Origin: Picosynechococcus sp. PCC 7002
Lineage (GTDB): Bacteria; Cyanobacteriota; Cyanobacteriia; Cyanobacteriales; MRBY01
Direction of reading: 5' to 3'
Length of the DNA: 64,000 nt
Assembly: GCF_963860125.1 (NCBI RefSeq)
Contig: NZ_CAWLFA010000001.1
Span: 1,674,001 to 1,738,000 of the forward strand
Shown here: positions 41,227 through 50,610 of the stretch, in pieces
Layout: the number at the start of each line of letters is the position of its first letter
Numbering within the stretch: position 1 is the stretch's first letter
The notes under the pieces: model-generated
The model's input: only the letters and a program-made list of their open reading frames with translations
Database searches by the model: none
Told to the model about the DNA's origin: nothing
Program-made: the position numbers and the translations under genes

Positions 41227-42815
41227 GGGGTTTCCCGCCAAAAGACAATGGACTCATCCAAGGGTTGGAGGGTGGTGCCAGGATAGTAAAACTGGAGAAT
41301 CCGCGCCGCTGACCAGCCCAAGTTAGCGAGATTGTAGGAGCCATATTGACTCATGCCGACCCCATGGCCGAACCCACCGCCCACAAAGGTATAGCCCGTG
41401 AGTTGATTTTGGGGATTGAGGTTGGGTTGTAGGTAAAACAGGGTACTGCGGGGCGGCCCCAGGGCACTGCGAATTTCATTTTTCAGGAGTTTGACAATGC
41501 CCCGGTCGGTGGTGACATCCAACTCCAGGACACGACCCGAAGGCGATCGCCGCTTAATCTCTAATTTTTGTACCGTTTGAATGCCCGCGAGGGGATTTTG
41601 GGTGCGCTCTAGGTAGGTTTGCAGGGTTGTGGCTAATTCCTGGAGAGTGGCGGATCTTTCCCAGCGAAAGACAGTCCGCCCCGTTTCGTTAAAGCCTTGG
41701 TTGAGAGCGATAAATTTCCGAAAAGCCTGTTCATCAGCGAGGGAGTTGCCTTTTAGATCCCAGACTGGATTTGGAGAATCAATCACGGCTTTGAGATAAG
41801 GCCGCTCTGCCCCATCCCACACATCGCTAAAGGAAGCGGTTACGCCGCCAGTGGTAGAGGAATACAGGGCATCGACTAATTCGTTGTTGTAGGTGAGCAC
41901 TAAACCTTTAGTGCGGGCGATCGCCTGGTCAATGCGGGGACTAGTGCCCTGGAGACCTTTATAAACTTGGCAATGGATCGTGGCACAAAGTTCGTAATCG
42001 TCAGCTTCAAAACGCCGTAAATTGCGCAGGGCGTAGGTGCGGGCAATGATTGTCTGGGCTTCGACGGCATTATCAGGGGCATTGGGGCCAATTTCGTGGG
42101 GCACAACACCCCGTAAATACACCTCAATATCGACGTCATTAACGAGGGTAAAAGTACCGTAGGCGTTGGGCTGGAGCCTCAGTTCCCCGGCAAAGCGACT
42201 TTCTGGGCCGCCATCTTCTTGGACATTAAACAAACCGTTGCGCGAACGGATCGCCACATTGGCCCGATTGTACCGGTACCCCCCCACCACAAAGGAGGCG
42301 ATCGCCTTTTCGGTACGCACCGTCGAACTGAGATAAGGGGTGGTGTAACCCTTCGCTTTTAATTCCTGGAGCAACAACCGCCGGAGGAGAGGCGTTTGGT
42401 AGACATCCCGTTTCGCCCACACTTGCCAGCGACCGGGTTGGGTAATTTCTACTTCAATGCCGAGGGAACGCCAAAATTTGGCGCTGTCCTCTGCCGTCTC
42501 AAAGGTACCCTGGTCACTGAGGACGATATATTCCGCTAATTCCGCCTGGGGCAAGGGTTGCTGGGCGACCTCTAGGGTGACTTGATTGGTCTGGAGCGTC
42601 TGTTGTTGGCCGCCGCTGATAATGTCCACCTCAAGGCGATCGCCCGACAGACTGGAGATGGTCAAAGTATCGTTTTGCTCTTCTCCGAATCGTTGGACAA
42701 TGCCCACTTCGATCTCAACGGCATTACCGGGCAAAGCCCCCGGCCCCCATAGTCCAAGTCCGATCCATAGCCCCAATCCGAGCCACTGCCCCTGAAATTT
42801 AGCACTGCGCACCAT
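41223..42815 (-). CDS. SpoIID/LytB-domain protein
   Basis: 530 residues. It begins with a hydrophobic signal (GLGLWIGLGLWGPGALPGNA) and has an SPOR-like middle part. The SpoIID domain includes VYLRGVVPHEIGPNAPDNAVEAQ, ARTYAL, HCQVYKGLQG, STTGGVTASFSDVW and the C-terminal GGFGHGVGMSQYG. In Bacillus SpoIID is a lytic transglycosylase; cyanobacterial members probably cut peptidoglycan in the periplasm. ATG 42815 has AGGGG 7 nt upstream. It lies 62 bp downstream of the CheA-like gene. Confidence 0.88.
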   Translation of the reverse strand: MVRSAKFQGQWLGLGLWIGLGLWGPGALPGNAVEIEVGIVQRFGEEQNDTLTISSLSGDRLEVDIISGGQQQTLQTNQVTLEVAQQPLPQAELAEYIVLSDQGTFETAEDSAKFWRSLGIEVEITQPGRWQVWAKRDVYQTPLLRRLLLQELKAKGYTTPYLSSTVRTEKAIASFVVGGYRYNRANVAIRSRNGLFNVQEDGGPESRFAGELRLQPNAYGTFTLVNDVDIEVYLRGVVPHEIGPNAPDNAVEAQTIIARTYALRNLRRFEADDYELCATIHCQVYKGLQGTSPRIDQAIARTKGLVLTYNNELVDALYSSTTGGVTASFSDVWDGAERPYLKAVIDSPNPVWDLKGNSLADEQAFRKFIALNQGFNETGRTVFRWERSATLQELATTLQTYLERTQNPLAGIQTVQKLEIKRRSPSGRVLELDVTTDRGIVKLLKNEIRSALGPPRSTLFYLQPNLNPQNQLTGYTFVGGGFGHGVGMSQYGSYNLANLGWSAARILQFYYPGTTLQPLDESIVFWRETP

Positions 42816-42877
42816 GGCGAGTCCCCTGACACCTAAAACAATTGATGAAAATATAGACGGCGATCGCCAGCCCAAAG

Positions 42878-45800
42878 TTACGCCACCACCTTACCATTTT
42901 CGTCTAGTAAAATTTCCCCAGCCATTAACCGGGCCGCTGCCTCTAGCAAATGATCTTCCACATAGGGCTTTGTGAAATAGGCCTTTGCCCCCCGGTCCGC
43001 CGCAATTTTCCGGTGTCGTCCGGCCCCGCGCGAGGTCAACATCGCAATGGGAATGTGGGCCAATTCAGGATATTGTTGAATTTCTTCGAGCAACGCTAAA
43101 CCATCTAGGCGCGGCATCTCAATATCACAGAACACCAAACTAAAATCGGGATTTTCCAACAACTGCTCTAGAGCCTCTTCTCCATCCCGGGCCCGCTCCA
43201 CATGGTAGCCCGCCTTTTGGAAGGTAATGGCTAACAATTCTCGCACCGTCACCGAATCATCCACAATCAAAATCCTTGGGGCCGTTATTTTTACCGACGC
43301 ATCATCTAGGGGTTCAAAATCGCCCATCCCGTCCCCAGGCTCCGAGACCGTGGGCTGTTTCGTACTGCCCGGCAGTAACACGTCTCCTTGGCGCATTTTT
43401 TGGGCCGCATCCAACAGCACTTCTTCTAAATAGGGTTTCGTGAAATAGGCACTCGCCCCCAGTTCAGCGGCCATTTGTCGGTGGCGATCTGCCCCCCTTG
43501 ATGTCAGCATGGCCACCGGAATTTTTTCTAAATTCGGGTCTTTTTGAATGCGAGATAATAGCTCCAAGCCATCCATGCGCGGCATCTCAATATCGCAAAA
43601 GACCAGTTCACAGGGTAAGCCTCCCCGCAGTTTTTCCCAAGCTTCCTGGCCGTCCCGGGCCTGCTCAACCCGATAGCCAGCCTTTGTGAAACTCATCGAG
43701 AGGAGTTCGCGCACCGTGATCGAATCATCCACAATCAACACAATGGGCTCCCTTTGTACCATCTCTGGTACGAGCAAGTGTAAGGCCGGGTTATCTTGCC
43801 AGGTGGTAGCCTTGGCCCTGACCCGTCCCTGGGCCGCAAGTTCAATCAGCTCTAACACATCAACCACGGGCATAACTGTGCCATCCCCCAGGACTGTCGC
43901 CCCGGCGATCGCCGCTGGTTTCGGAATCGGCCCCTCGATCTGTTTAATCACGATTTCCTGTTCCCCTAGCACCTGATCCACCTGAATCGCCAGGAGATTG
44001 CCCGCACTGCGTAGGATCACAACGGGAATTTGGTCAGGATCCCCAACCCCTCCATAAATTGAGCCCCGCCCAATTTGTCGTTGGAGCGTCAATAGATTAC
44101 TGAGGGGATACACCCGCAATCGAGAATCTCGCCAGCGAATATAACGTCTGCGGCCTTCCTGTTCCACTTGGTCGAGGGTGTAGGTCTGCATATCTTCAAC
44201 CCCATCCATGGGCAGAGCAATGCGGGCGTGGCGATTGAGACAAAATAAAGCGCGGCAGATATTGAGGGTGAGGGGTAGCCGGATGGTAAACGTTGTACCT
44301 TTACCCAGGGCGGAGTCAATGGTGATTGTGCCTCGAATACTACCGAGGGCCGTGCGGACCACATCCATGCCAACCCCCCGACCCGAAAAGTCATCGGCCT
44401 GTGCCTTGGTGGTAAAGCCAGGATGGAAAATAAAATCATAAATATCCTGTTGACTGAGATCCGATAATTGATCAGGGGTAATCAGGTTTTTTTCAAGGGC
44501 TTTGTGGACGAGGGCTTCAGAATCCATCCCCGCACCATCATCGGCAATGGCAATTACAATTTGATTCCCCTGAATATAGGCTTTGAGGGAGACAACCCCC
44601 GCCGCAGGCTTACCCTTACTGAGGCGTACTTCCGGGGACTCAATCCCATGGGTAATGGCGTTGTTGATCAGGTGAGTCAGGGGATCATAGAGCTGCTCTA
44701 GGATCATTTTGTCAATGAGCACTTCTCGACCTTCGACATTGAGGGAGGCTCGCTTATTGAGTTTGAGGGAAATTTCCCGGACGGGGCGCACCAGGCGATC
44801 GGCTGCTTGGGCAAAGGGAATCATCCGTGATTTAGTCAAGCCTTCCTGGAGCTGCGTACTGACCTGCCGGAGATTACGGGCAACTTGTTCATTGTCATCG
44901 ACTAGAAATTCGATATCCGAAGAAGATTCTCGCACCCGCACAATCAGTTCAATCATCTCCTGGGAGAGGAGGTGAAAGCCGGTGAACTGATCCATTTCTA
45001 GGGGGTCATATTCTTGGGAACGATGGCGACCGGGGGCATCCGCCTTATCGGTGAAACCTGGGGGAAAGTGATATTCACTACTTTGACCACGACTGGCTAG
45101 CAGGGAACGCTCCAGGAGAGAGCGTTCGTAAAGATCTTGCATCTGGCTACCAATGTCGTTGAGCCGTTGGACTTGGCCCGTGAGATTGTCGAGGAATTGC
45201 CGGAGTTTTTCTTGGCTTTGTTCGAGGGTATTGCGGTTGACAACGAGTTCTCCCATCAAGTTACTGAGGTTATCGAGTTGCTTGACGGGAATCCGCATGG
45301 TCTGCTCAAAGCTGTTGACCTTTTGGGAGCGTTGACGATTTGTACTAGGGCCGCTGGTGGTAGTAATGGGAGGCCCTCCCATGGTGTCTGCCTGTTGGAG
45401 CAGGGCTTCTAATTCACCAAAGTCCGTCTGTTTGGAAATGGCAATTTGGGGGCGTTTTTTGGGAGAGGGACTAGGGCTAGGAGCGCTCGGAGTTTGTTCA
45501 ATGAGTTGGGTGAGGGCTTGCCAGTCAACAGAATTGGCCGACGAGCTTGGTGATACTTCTAGGTATTGACCGAGATCCTCTAGGGCAGGGTAGTAGGTGA
45601 TCTGACCGTTGGTAACCGGGGAGATCTTGGAGGAAATGGCCTTGGGGCGTTTGAGGGGCGGGGAAACGGGGTCTTCGAGGGGAAAATAAGGTTCGCTCTC
45701 GGTGGCGTAAGTTTCTGTTTCGGAGGGTTGGTTGGGATCAGTATCTTGGAGGAGAGCTTCTAAGTCGGCTTCGAGGTCTGCTTCGTTTTGGGACGAGGCT

Positions 45801-46063
45801 TGCTGAGGCGTTTGGGACTGGGGGGAGGTCACTTCCTCGAAGGCTAAAAGTTCTTCAAAGTTATTTGCGAAGCTGATAAATGAAACTTTCGGATCGATCT
45901 CCTTGGGAAAATCGGTCGCTGGCTCCTTGGGAAAATCGGTCGCTGGGGGGGCAGAGGTTTCTGCGTCGAGGTCTTCAAACAGTTCTAGGAGTTCGTCTTC
46001 AAACTCAGAATCTTGATAGTTATGTGCTTCATTATGACTGTTGTTGCTCACTGGTGCCCCCAT
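42878..46063 (-). CDS. CheA-type hybrid histidine kinase with two receiver domains (PilL-C/Hik43-like)
   Basis: About 1061 residues. Residues 1-270 are acidic, low-complexity and include an 8-residue tandem duplication (PATDFPKE twice). The CheA dimerisation domain (IPVKQLDNLSNLMGELVVNR) follows, then the ATPase with HLINNAITHGIE, IADDGAGMD and GRGVGMDVVR, a CheW domain, and two receiver domains with phospho-Asp in FCDIEMPRMDG and FCDIEMPRLDG. No Hpt motif is visible, so a separate phosphotransfer protein such as PilL-N is needed. It probably controls type IV pilus motility or phototaxis. The start could also be GTG 46051. Confidence 0.85.
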   Translation of the reverse strand: MGAPVSNNSHNEAHNYQDSEFEDELLELFEDLDAETSAPPATDFPKEPATDFPKEIDPKVSFISFANNFEELLAFEEVTSPQSQTPQQASSQNEADLEADLEALLQDTDPNQPSETETYATESEPYFPLEDPVSPPLKRPKAISSKISPVTNGQITYYPALEDLGQYLEVSPSSSANSVDWQALTQLIEQTPSAPSPSPSPKKRPQIAISKQTDFGELEALLQQADTMGGPPITTTSGPSTNRQRSQKVNSFEQTMRIPVKQLDNLSNLMGELVVNRNTLEQSQEKLRQFLDNLTGQVQRLNDIGSQMQDLYERSLLERSLLASRGQSSEYHFPPGFTDKADAPGRHRSQEYDPLEMDQFTGFHLLSQEMIELIVRVRESSSDIEFLVDDNEQVARNLRQVSTQLQEGLTKSRMIPFAQAADRLVRPVREISLKLNKRASLNVEGREVLIDKMILEQLYDPLTHLINNAITHGIESPEVRLSKGKPAAGVVSLKAYIQGNQIVIAIADDGAGMDSEALVHKALEKNLITPDQLSDLSQQDIYDFIFHPGFTTKAQADDFSGRGVGMDVVRTALGSIRGTITIDSALGKGTTFTIRLPLTLNICRALFCLNRHARIALPMDGVEDMQTYTLDQVEQEGRRRYIRWRDSRLRVYPLSNLLTLQRQIGRGSIYGGVGDPDQIPVVILRSAGNLLAIQVDQVLGEQEIVIKQIEGPIPKPAAIAGATVLGDGTVMPVVDVLELIELAAQGRVRAKATTWQDNPALHLLVPEMVQREPIVLIVDDSITVRELLSMSFTKAGYRVEQARDGQEAWEKLRGGLPCELVFCDIEMPRMDGLELLSRIQKDPNLEKIPVAMLTSRGADRHRQMAAELGASAYFTKPYLEEVLLDAAQKMRQGDVLLPGSTKQPTVSEPGDGMGDFEPLDDASVKITAPRILIVDDSVTVRELLAITFQKAGYHVERARDGEEALEQLLENPDFSLVFCDIEMPRLDGLALLEEIQQYPELAHIPIAMLTSRGAGRHRKIAADRGAKAYFTKPYVEDHLLEAAARLMAGEILLDENGKVVA

Positions 46064-46236
46064 CCAACGCTGGTCAAAAAATACAGGAATTGTCAATTAC
46101 AATCAGGATAACCTAATCTTTCGGGTGGATTACCTAAGGTAAAGTTTTACTGACAGGTTCAAAATCTGCTGTGTATTGGTGGCCTGTTATGGTTTAAGAA
46201 GAAAGCAACAGTGATGATTTGATTTGAGCATTCACC

Positions 46237-46989
46237 ATGGCTGGACATAGTAAGTGGGCAAATATTAAACGACAAAAGGCACGGGTTGATGCCAAGAAGG
46301 GGAAAACGTTTACTCAGTTATCCCGGGCGATCATTGTTGCGGCTCGCCATGGTCTCCCTGATCCGGCGGGGAATTTTCAACTCCGTACTGCCATTGAAAA
46401 AGCGAAGGCTGCGGGCATCCCCAATGAAAATATCGAACGGGCGATCGCCAAGGGAGCGGGTACCTATAATGATGGCGAAGCCAATTACGAAGAAATCCGT
46501 TACGAAGGCTATGGGGCCGGGGGCGTGGCCATTTTGATCGAAGCCCTCACCGACAACCGCAACCGCACAGCGGCGGATTTACGTTCTGCCTTTAGCAAAA
46601 ATGGTGGCAATTTGGGAGAAACGGGTTGTGTGAGCTGGATGTTTAGCCACAAAGGTGTGGTGACGCTCACGGGGGAGATCGACGAAGAAGCCCTACTAGA
46701 AGCTTCCTTAATTGGCGAAGCAGAAGGTTATAGTGCCATCGAAGACAGCGATGAGGTGGAAGTCCTCAGTGCCGTTGAGAACCTAGAACACCTCAACCAA
46801 ACCTTGCAGGATGCGGGCTTTACGGTGAAAGAGGCGGAGTTGCGCTGGTTCCCGGAGACAGAAATGAACCTCACCGACGAAGTACAGATCCAAACGATCC
46901 TCAAAATGATCGAAACGATCGAAGCCCTTGATGATGTGCAAACGGTCACCAGTAATTTGGCGATCGCCCCAGCCTTTGCGACCCTCTAA
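46237..46989 (+). CDS. yebC: YebC/PmpR-family protein
   Basis: 250 residues. It begins with the family signature MAGHSKWANIKRQKARVDAK. RAIAKGAGTY, GYGAGGVAILIEALTDNRNRT and GCVSWMF follow, and it ends in the typical third domain. YebC proteins are DNA-binding regulators and, as shown more recently, help ribosomes through proline-rich stretches. Full length, monocistronic. Confidence 0.95.
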   Translation: MAGHSKWANIKRQKARVDAKKGKTFTQLSRAIIVAARHGLPDPAGNFQLRTAIEKAKAAGIPNENIERAIAKGAGTYNDGEANYEEIRYEGYGAGGVAILIEALTDNRNRTAADLRSAFSKNGGNLGETGCVSWMFSHKGVVTLTGEIDEEALLEASLIGEAEGYSAIEDSDEVEVLSAVENLEHLNQTLQDAGFTVKEAELRWFPETEMNLTDEVQIQTILKMIETIEALDDVQTVTSNLAIAPAFATL

Positions 46990-47144
46990 AGGTCATTTAA
47001 AAATTGAGCCAAAGTGATCCCCTAGCGACAGAGACTTGATTTGAAGGCTCCTTTGAGGTTTCAGGGGCGCACAAAATATTTCTAGTTTGGGTACCTTGGA
47101 GAGAGAAAATAATCTTTTCACAGCAGTAAGGAAATCCTGAAGTG

Positions 47145-48383
47145 ATGCGAACCCCCGAACCTTTGCCCCATGAAGCAGAACGCCTCAAATCATTGTTCCA
47201 ACAGGATCTTTTAGATACCCCCCAGGAGCCTGAATTTAATCGCATTGTCAACCTCGCGGCGCGACTGTTTGGGGTCAAAATCGTTTTGATTTCCCTCGTG
47301 GATGATTGTCGGCAGTGGTTTAAGGCTAAGGTCGGCTTGGCAGCGAGCGAAACCCCCCGCAATATTTCCTTTTGTGGCCACGCAATTCAGAGGGCAGACA
47401 TTTTTGAAATCCCGGATACCTTAGCCGATGAACGCTTTTGGGACAATCCCCTTGTCACTGGAAAACCCTATATTCGTTTCTATGCGGGTCATCCCATCCG
47501 CTCTGGGGACGGCTATCCCCTGGGTACCCTGTGTTTAATTGATGAACAACCCCGTAAATTGACGGCCACTGAACGGGAACTGCTGCAAATGCTGGCGCAC
47601 CAGGTAGAAGATTTGCTCCGTTTACGCCGTAATCTAAAACGCAAGCAAAACAAAATTAAGCTGCTCACGGTGCAAGTACAATCCCTAGATCGAAGCAATA
47701 ACCTCAAGGATCAACTGTTAGCGGTGTTGTCCCACGATCTGCGCAGTCCCCTGATTAGTTTCCGGTCGGTGATAGAACTCTTGGCCGCCCAGGCCCTAGA
47801 GCCGGAGGAGCTAGAAATTTTAATTCCCGAAGTCTGCAACAAGTTTGACCAAACAGAAATGAAGGTGATGCAGATGTTGCAATGGGCGCAGCAGCAACTC
47901 CAGACGGAAGTGGTTCCCATTGAGATGATCAAAGTCGAGGCGATCGCCGCCCATGTGTTGCCCTGGTGCCAGGACTGCGCCCAACGAAAAAATGTGACCT
48001 TACAAGTTGAAATGGAGCCCCAATTACAAGTCCTAGGCAATTTAGAGCTTATCGGGGTTGTGCTGCGTAATTTCCTGGGCAATGCGGTGAAATATTCCCG
48101 TCACGGTGAAACGATCACCTTGTTCGCGCGCCGGAGTGGTCAATATGTAGAATTGGGGGTTCGGGATACGGGGCTGGGAATGAAGCCCGAAACCCTTAAA
48201 AAAATTCGTAGCCATAGCTATCAGCTGTCAGCCCCAGGCACCGACAATGAAAAAGGGACTGGCCTGGGGTTATTGCTCTGTCAGACTTACCTCAACCAGA
48301 TGGGCACTGCCCTAGAGATTGAAAGCCGTTGGATGGAAGGATCGACGTTTTCGTTTCGCTTGCCGATCGCCCCCAGTGCCTAG
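47145..48383 (+). CDS. GAF-domain sensor histidine kinase
   Basis: About 412 residues, soluble. A GAF domain covers about residues 20-165 (FNRIVNLAARLFGVKIVLIS, ISFCGHAI, GYPLGTLCLID). A coiled segment (LRLRRNLKRKQNKIKLL) leads to the phosphoacceptor His in LLAVLSHDLRSPL. The ATPase has NFLGNAVKYSRHG, RDTGLGM and GTGLGLLLCQ. The GAF lacks an obvious bilin cysteine motif. No response regulator lies nearby. It overlaps the convergent dapF by 4 bp. Confidence 0.9.
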   Translation: MRTPEPLPHEAERLKSLFQQDLLDTPQEPEFNRIVNLAARLFGVKIVLISLVDDCRQWFKAKVGLAASETPRNISFCGHAIQRADIFEIPDTLADERFWDNPLVTGKPYIRFYAGHPIRSGDGYPLGTLCLIDEQPRKLTATERELLQMLAHQVEDLLRLRRNLKRKQNKIKLLTVQVQSLDRSNNLKDQLLAVLSHDLRSPLISFRSVIELLAAQALEPEELEILIPEVCNKFDQTEMKVMQMLQWAQQQLQTEVVPIEMIKVEAIAAHVLPWCQDCAQRKNVTLQVEMEPQLQVLGNLELIGVVLRNFLGNAVKYSRHGETITLFARRSGQYVELGVRDTGLGMKPETLKKIRSHSYQLSAPGTDNEKGTGLGLLLCQTYLNQMGTALEIESRWMEGSTFSFRLPIAPSA

Positions 48384-49225
48384 AGGGTCACTTGACCCTG
48401 GAAGCTAATGGCTGCTGGCCCGGTCATATAGATGTGATTGTCTGCTGCTGACCATTCGATCTGGAGACAGCCCCCCGGTAGTTCTACGGTACAAAGGCGA
48501 TCGCAATGGCCCGTTAAGACCCCAGCCACCACCGACGCACAGGCCCCTGTCCCACAAGCGAGAGTAATCCCCGCGCCCCGTTCCCAGACCCGCATTTTGA
48601 TGTAGTCGGGACGTACCACTTCAATAAACTCGGTATTGATCCGTTGGGGAAAAGCCGGGTGGTGCTCAAAATCTTTACCAATCACCTCTAGGGCGATCGC
48701 CGCCACATCTTCGACAAAGGTAATGCAGTGGGGGTTCCCCATGCTCACACAGGTCACCATCCATGTTTTTCCGGCCACTTCGAGGGGCTGATTAACGGCT
48801 TGGCCATTACTGTCTTTTAGGGTGGTGGGAATATCCGTTGCCGTGAGAATCGGTTCACCCATATCAACCCGCACGAGTGCGTCAGTTTCTAAACGGGGTC
48901 GAATCATCCCCGCCAGGGTATGGATGCTGTAGGTTTTGCCGGGGGCATTTCCCCCCTCTAGGTGGTCAATGAAGCGGGCTAAACAACGAATCCCGTTGCC
49001 GCACATTTCCGGTTCAGAACCGTCGGAATTGAAAATGCGCATGGTATAGTCGGCACCAGCCTGGCCTGGCAGAGCGAAAATCACACCGTCCGCACCAATG
49101 CCGAAGTGGCGATCGCATAGTTGAATGGCTTGCTCCGGGGTGACGAGGGGCGTCGTCTGCTGGCGATTATCCAGCAGAATAAAATCATTACCCAGACCTT
49201 GATATTTCGTAAATTCCAGCACCAT
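48380..49225 (-). CDS. dapF: diaminopimelate epimerase
   Basis: 281 residues. The two catalytic cysteines are in MCGNGIRCLARF and TLACGTGACASV. The N-terminus FTKYQGLGNDFILLDNR is standard. It interconverts LL- and meso-diaminopimelate for lysine and peptidoglycan. hfq lies 41 bp away on the opposite strand, the same neighbour as in Synechocystis. Confidence 0.97.
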   Translation of the reverse strand: MVLEFTKYQGLGNDFILLDNRQQTTPLVTPEQAIQLCDRHFGIGADGVIFALPGQAGADYTMRIFNSDGSEPEMCGNGIRCLARFIDHLEGGNAPGKTYSIHTLAGMIRPRLETDALVRVDMGEPILTATDIPTTLKDSNGQAVNQPLEVAGKTWMVTCVSMGNPHCITFVEDVAAIALEVIGKDFEHHPAFPQRINTEFIEVVRPDYIKMRVWERGAGITLACGTGACASVVAGVLTGHCDRLCTVELPGGCLQIEWSAADNHIYMTGPAAISFQGQVTL

Positions 49226-49266
49226 ACTTGTCGGTTAAGCTAATCAATAAAAGTTAATTCGCCATT

Positions 49267-49476
49267 ATGACAGAATTTAATACGGGCTATCCGAGTGTGC
49301 GTCGCATCCAGAGCTTCGTCAAAGTAAAGGGGGAAGTGGAGATTAAACTCCTTACCAATGATGTCATCATTGGCAAAATTTTATGGCAAGATCCCCACTA
49401 TCTTTGTGTCGTAGACCGCAGCTCCACTAGGGAATTTATGATTCCTCGCCAGGCGATCGCCTACGTCAAAGCTTAA
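49267..49476 (+). CDS. hfq: Hfq, short cyanobacterial type
   Basis: A 69-residue Sm-like protein without the disordered C-terminal tail of E. coli Hfq. The N-terminus FNTGYPSVRRIQSFVK, Sm1 EIKLLTNDVIIGKILWQD and Sm2 FMIPRQAIAYVKA are those of cyanobacterial Hfq. In Synechocystis this protein is needed for type IV pilus motility through binding the PilB1 ATPase rather than through RNA. It is divergent from dapF. Confidence 0.93.
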   Translation: MTEFNTGYPSVRRIQSFVKVKGEVEIKLLTNDVIIGKILWQDPHYLCVVDRSSTREFMIPRQAIAYVKA

Positions 49477-49540
49477 ACTGTCGGTAAACTTTTTCGTCTG
49501 CGATCCGTCCCTGTAATCTGTTGACCTAACGCAATTTACC

Positions 49541-50455
49541 ATGACTGTTTCTTTCCCCCGTTTTCTCCCCCTCGTTGCCAGCCTTGCCCTAGTTGTGGGG
49601 TTTTCAGAATCAGCCACCAGCGAACCGCAACTCCAAGTCACAGTCAATCCCAGCAGTCCCAAACTTGGGGAGAGCATGGCCGTAATTATTGATCCCCCCG
49701 GCACCCTCGATCCCCAACAGGCCGATACTTTAACGGTACGCTTTACTAAAAGTGGCGCGACCCAGGCCGATACTTATCCTGTTTTCCCCCTCGATCCGGC
49801 CGGCGATCGCTACCGAGCTTTAATTCCGACATCTCCCCTCGAATCCCACGGCAAAACCCTCCTCCAGGTGAGTGATGGCAACGAAACCCGCAACCTCGCC
49901 GTTTGGATCCAAGACCGCCGTTTTCCGACCCAGCGCATTACCCTTTCTGGCAGTGGCTCTGGCCCTGCAACCCAATACGAACTTGACCGCGTCGCCGCCC
50001 TCAAAGCTATCGTCTCCCCCACAAAACATTGGAATGGCCCTTTCCTGCGGCCGAATAGTGGTCGCGTTTCAACGATTTTTGGCGTACGGCGCTACTACAA
50101 TGGCGTTTTTGCCCAGGATTACTACCATCGCGGCATTGACTATGCAGCAGGCTATGGTTCCCCGGTGGTCGCTCCTGCCCCTGGCAAAGTGGCCCTGATT
50201 GACTTCGAGAAAAATGGTTTTAAAGTACACGGCAATACCGTCGGTATTGACCATGGCCAGGGCGTCATTAGCGTTTTCCTACACCTCAACAGTATTCCCA
50301 GCAACCTCAAGGAAGGAGATTTTGTCCAAGCAGGTCAAGCGATCGGCACCGTCGGTTCTAGTGGTGCTTCCACCGGGCCTCACCTCCACTGGGGACTCTA
50401 TGTCAATGGCGTGGCGATCGATCCAGAACTGTGGCGTAACCAAACGGTTCAATAA
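49541..50455 (+). CDS. M23 family metallopeptidase
   Basis: 304 residues. A signal peptide (LPLVASLALVVGFSESATS) precedes an Ig-like beta domain (residues about 30-125), then the LytM-type peptidase. Zinc ligands are His and Asp in YYHRGIDYA and His in GPHLHWGLYV. It probably cleaves peptidoglycan cross-bridges in the periplasm, or regulates amidases. It follows hfq by 64 bp and is possibly cotranscribed with it. Confidence 0.93.
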   Translation: MTVSFPRFLPLVASLALVVGFSESATSEPQLQVTVNPSSPKLGESMAVIIDPPGTLDPQQADTLTVRFTKSGATQADTYPVFPLDPAGDRYRALIPTSPLESHGKTLLQVSDGNETRNLAVWIQDRRFPTQRITLSGSGSGPATQYELDRVAALKAIVSPTKHWNGPFLRPNSGRVSTIFGVRRYYNGVFAQDYYHRGIDYAAGYGSPVVAPAPGKVALIDFEKNGFKVHGNTVGIDHGQGVISVFLHLNSIPSNLKEGDFVQAGQAIGTVGSSGASTGPHLHWGLYVNGVAIDPELWRNQTVQ

Positions 50456-50489
50456 CCTACTTACAAAAATCTGCTGCCATTTGTTCTGG

Positions 50490-50521
50490 AGCCCAAGGTA
50501 AAGTCTGGGCTAGGCATTTTT
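50490..50521 (+). terminator. weak terminator after the M23 peptidase
   Basis: AGCCC and GGGCT pair across 12 nt and are followed by AGGCATTTTTG. The stem is only 5 bp, so the call is tentative. Confidence 0.4.
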
Positions 50522-50610
50522 GGGGACAAATGAATAACTTGATGGAGGCGCTTCCCTCTAAAAAAACTAACGTATAGTAGAGACCAAGCTAATTCTACAT
50601 CGGGTGTTCC

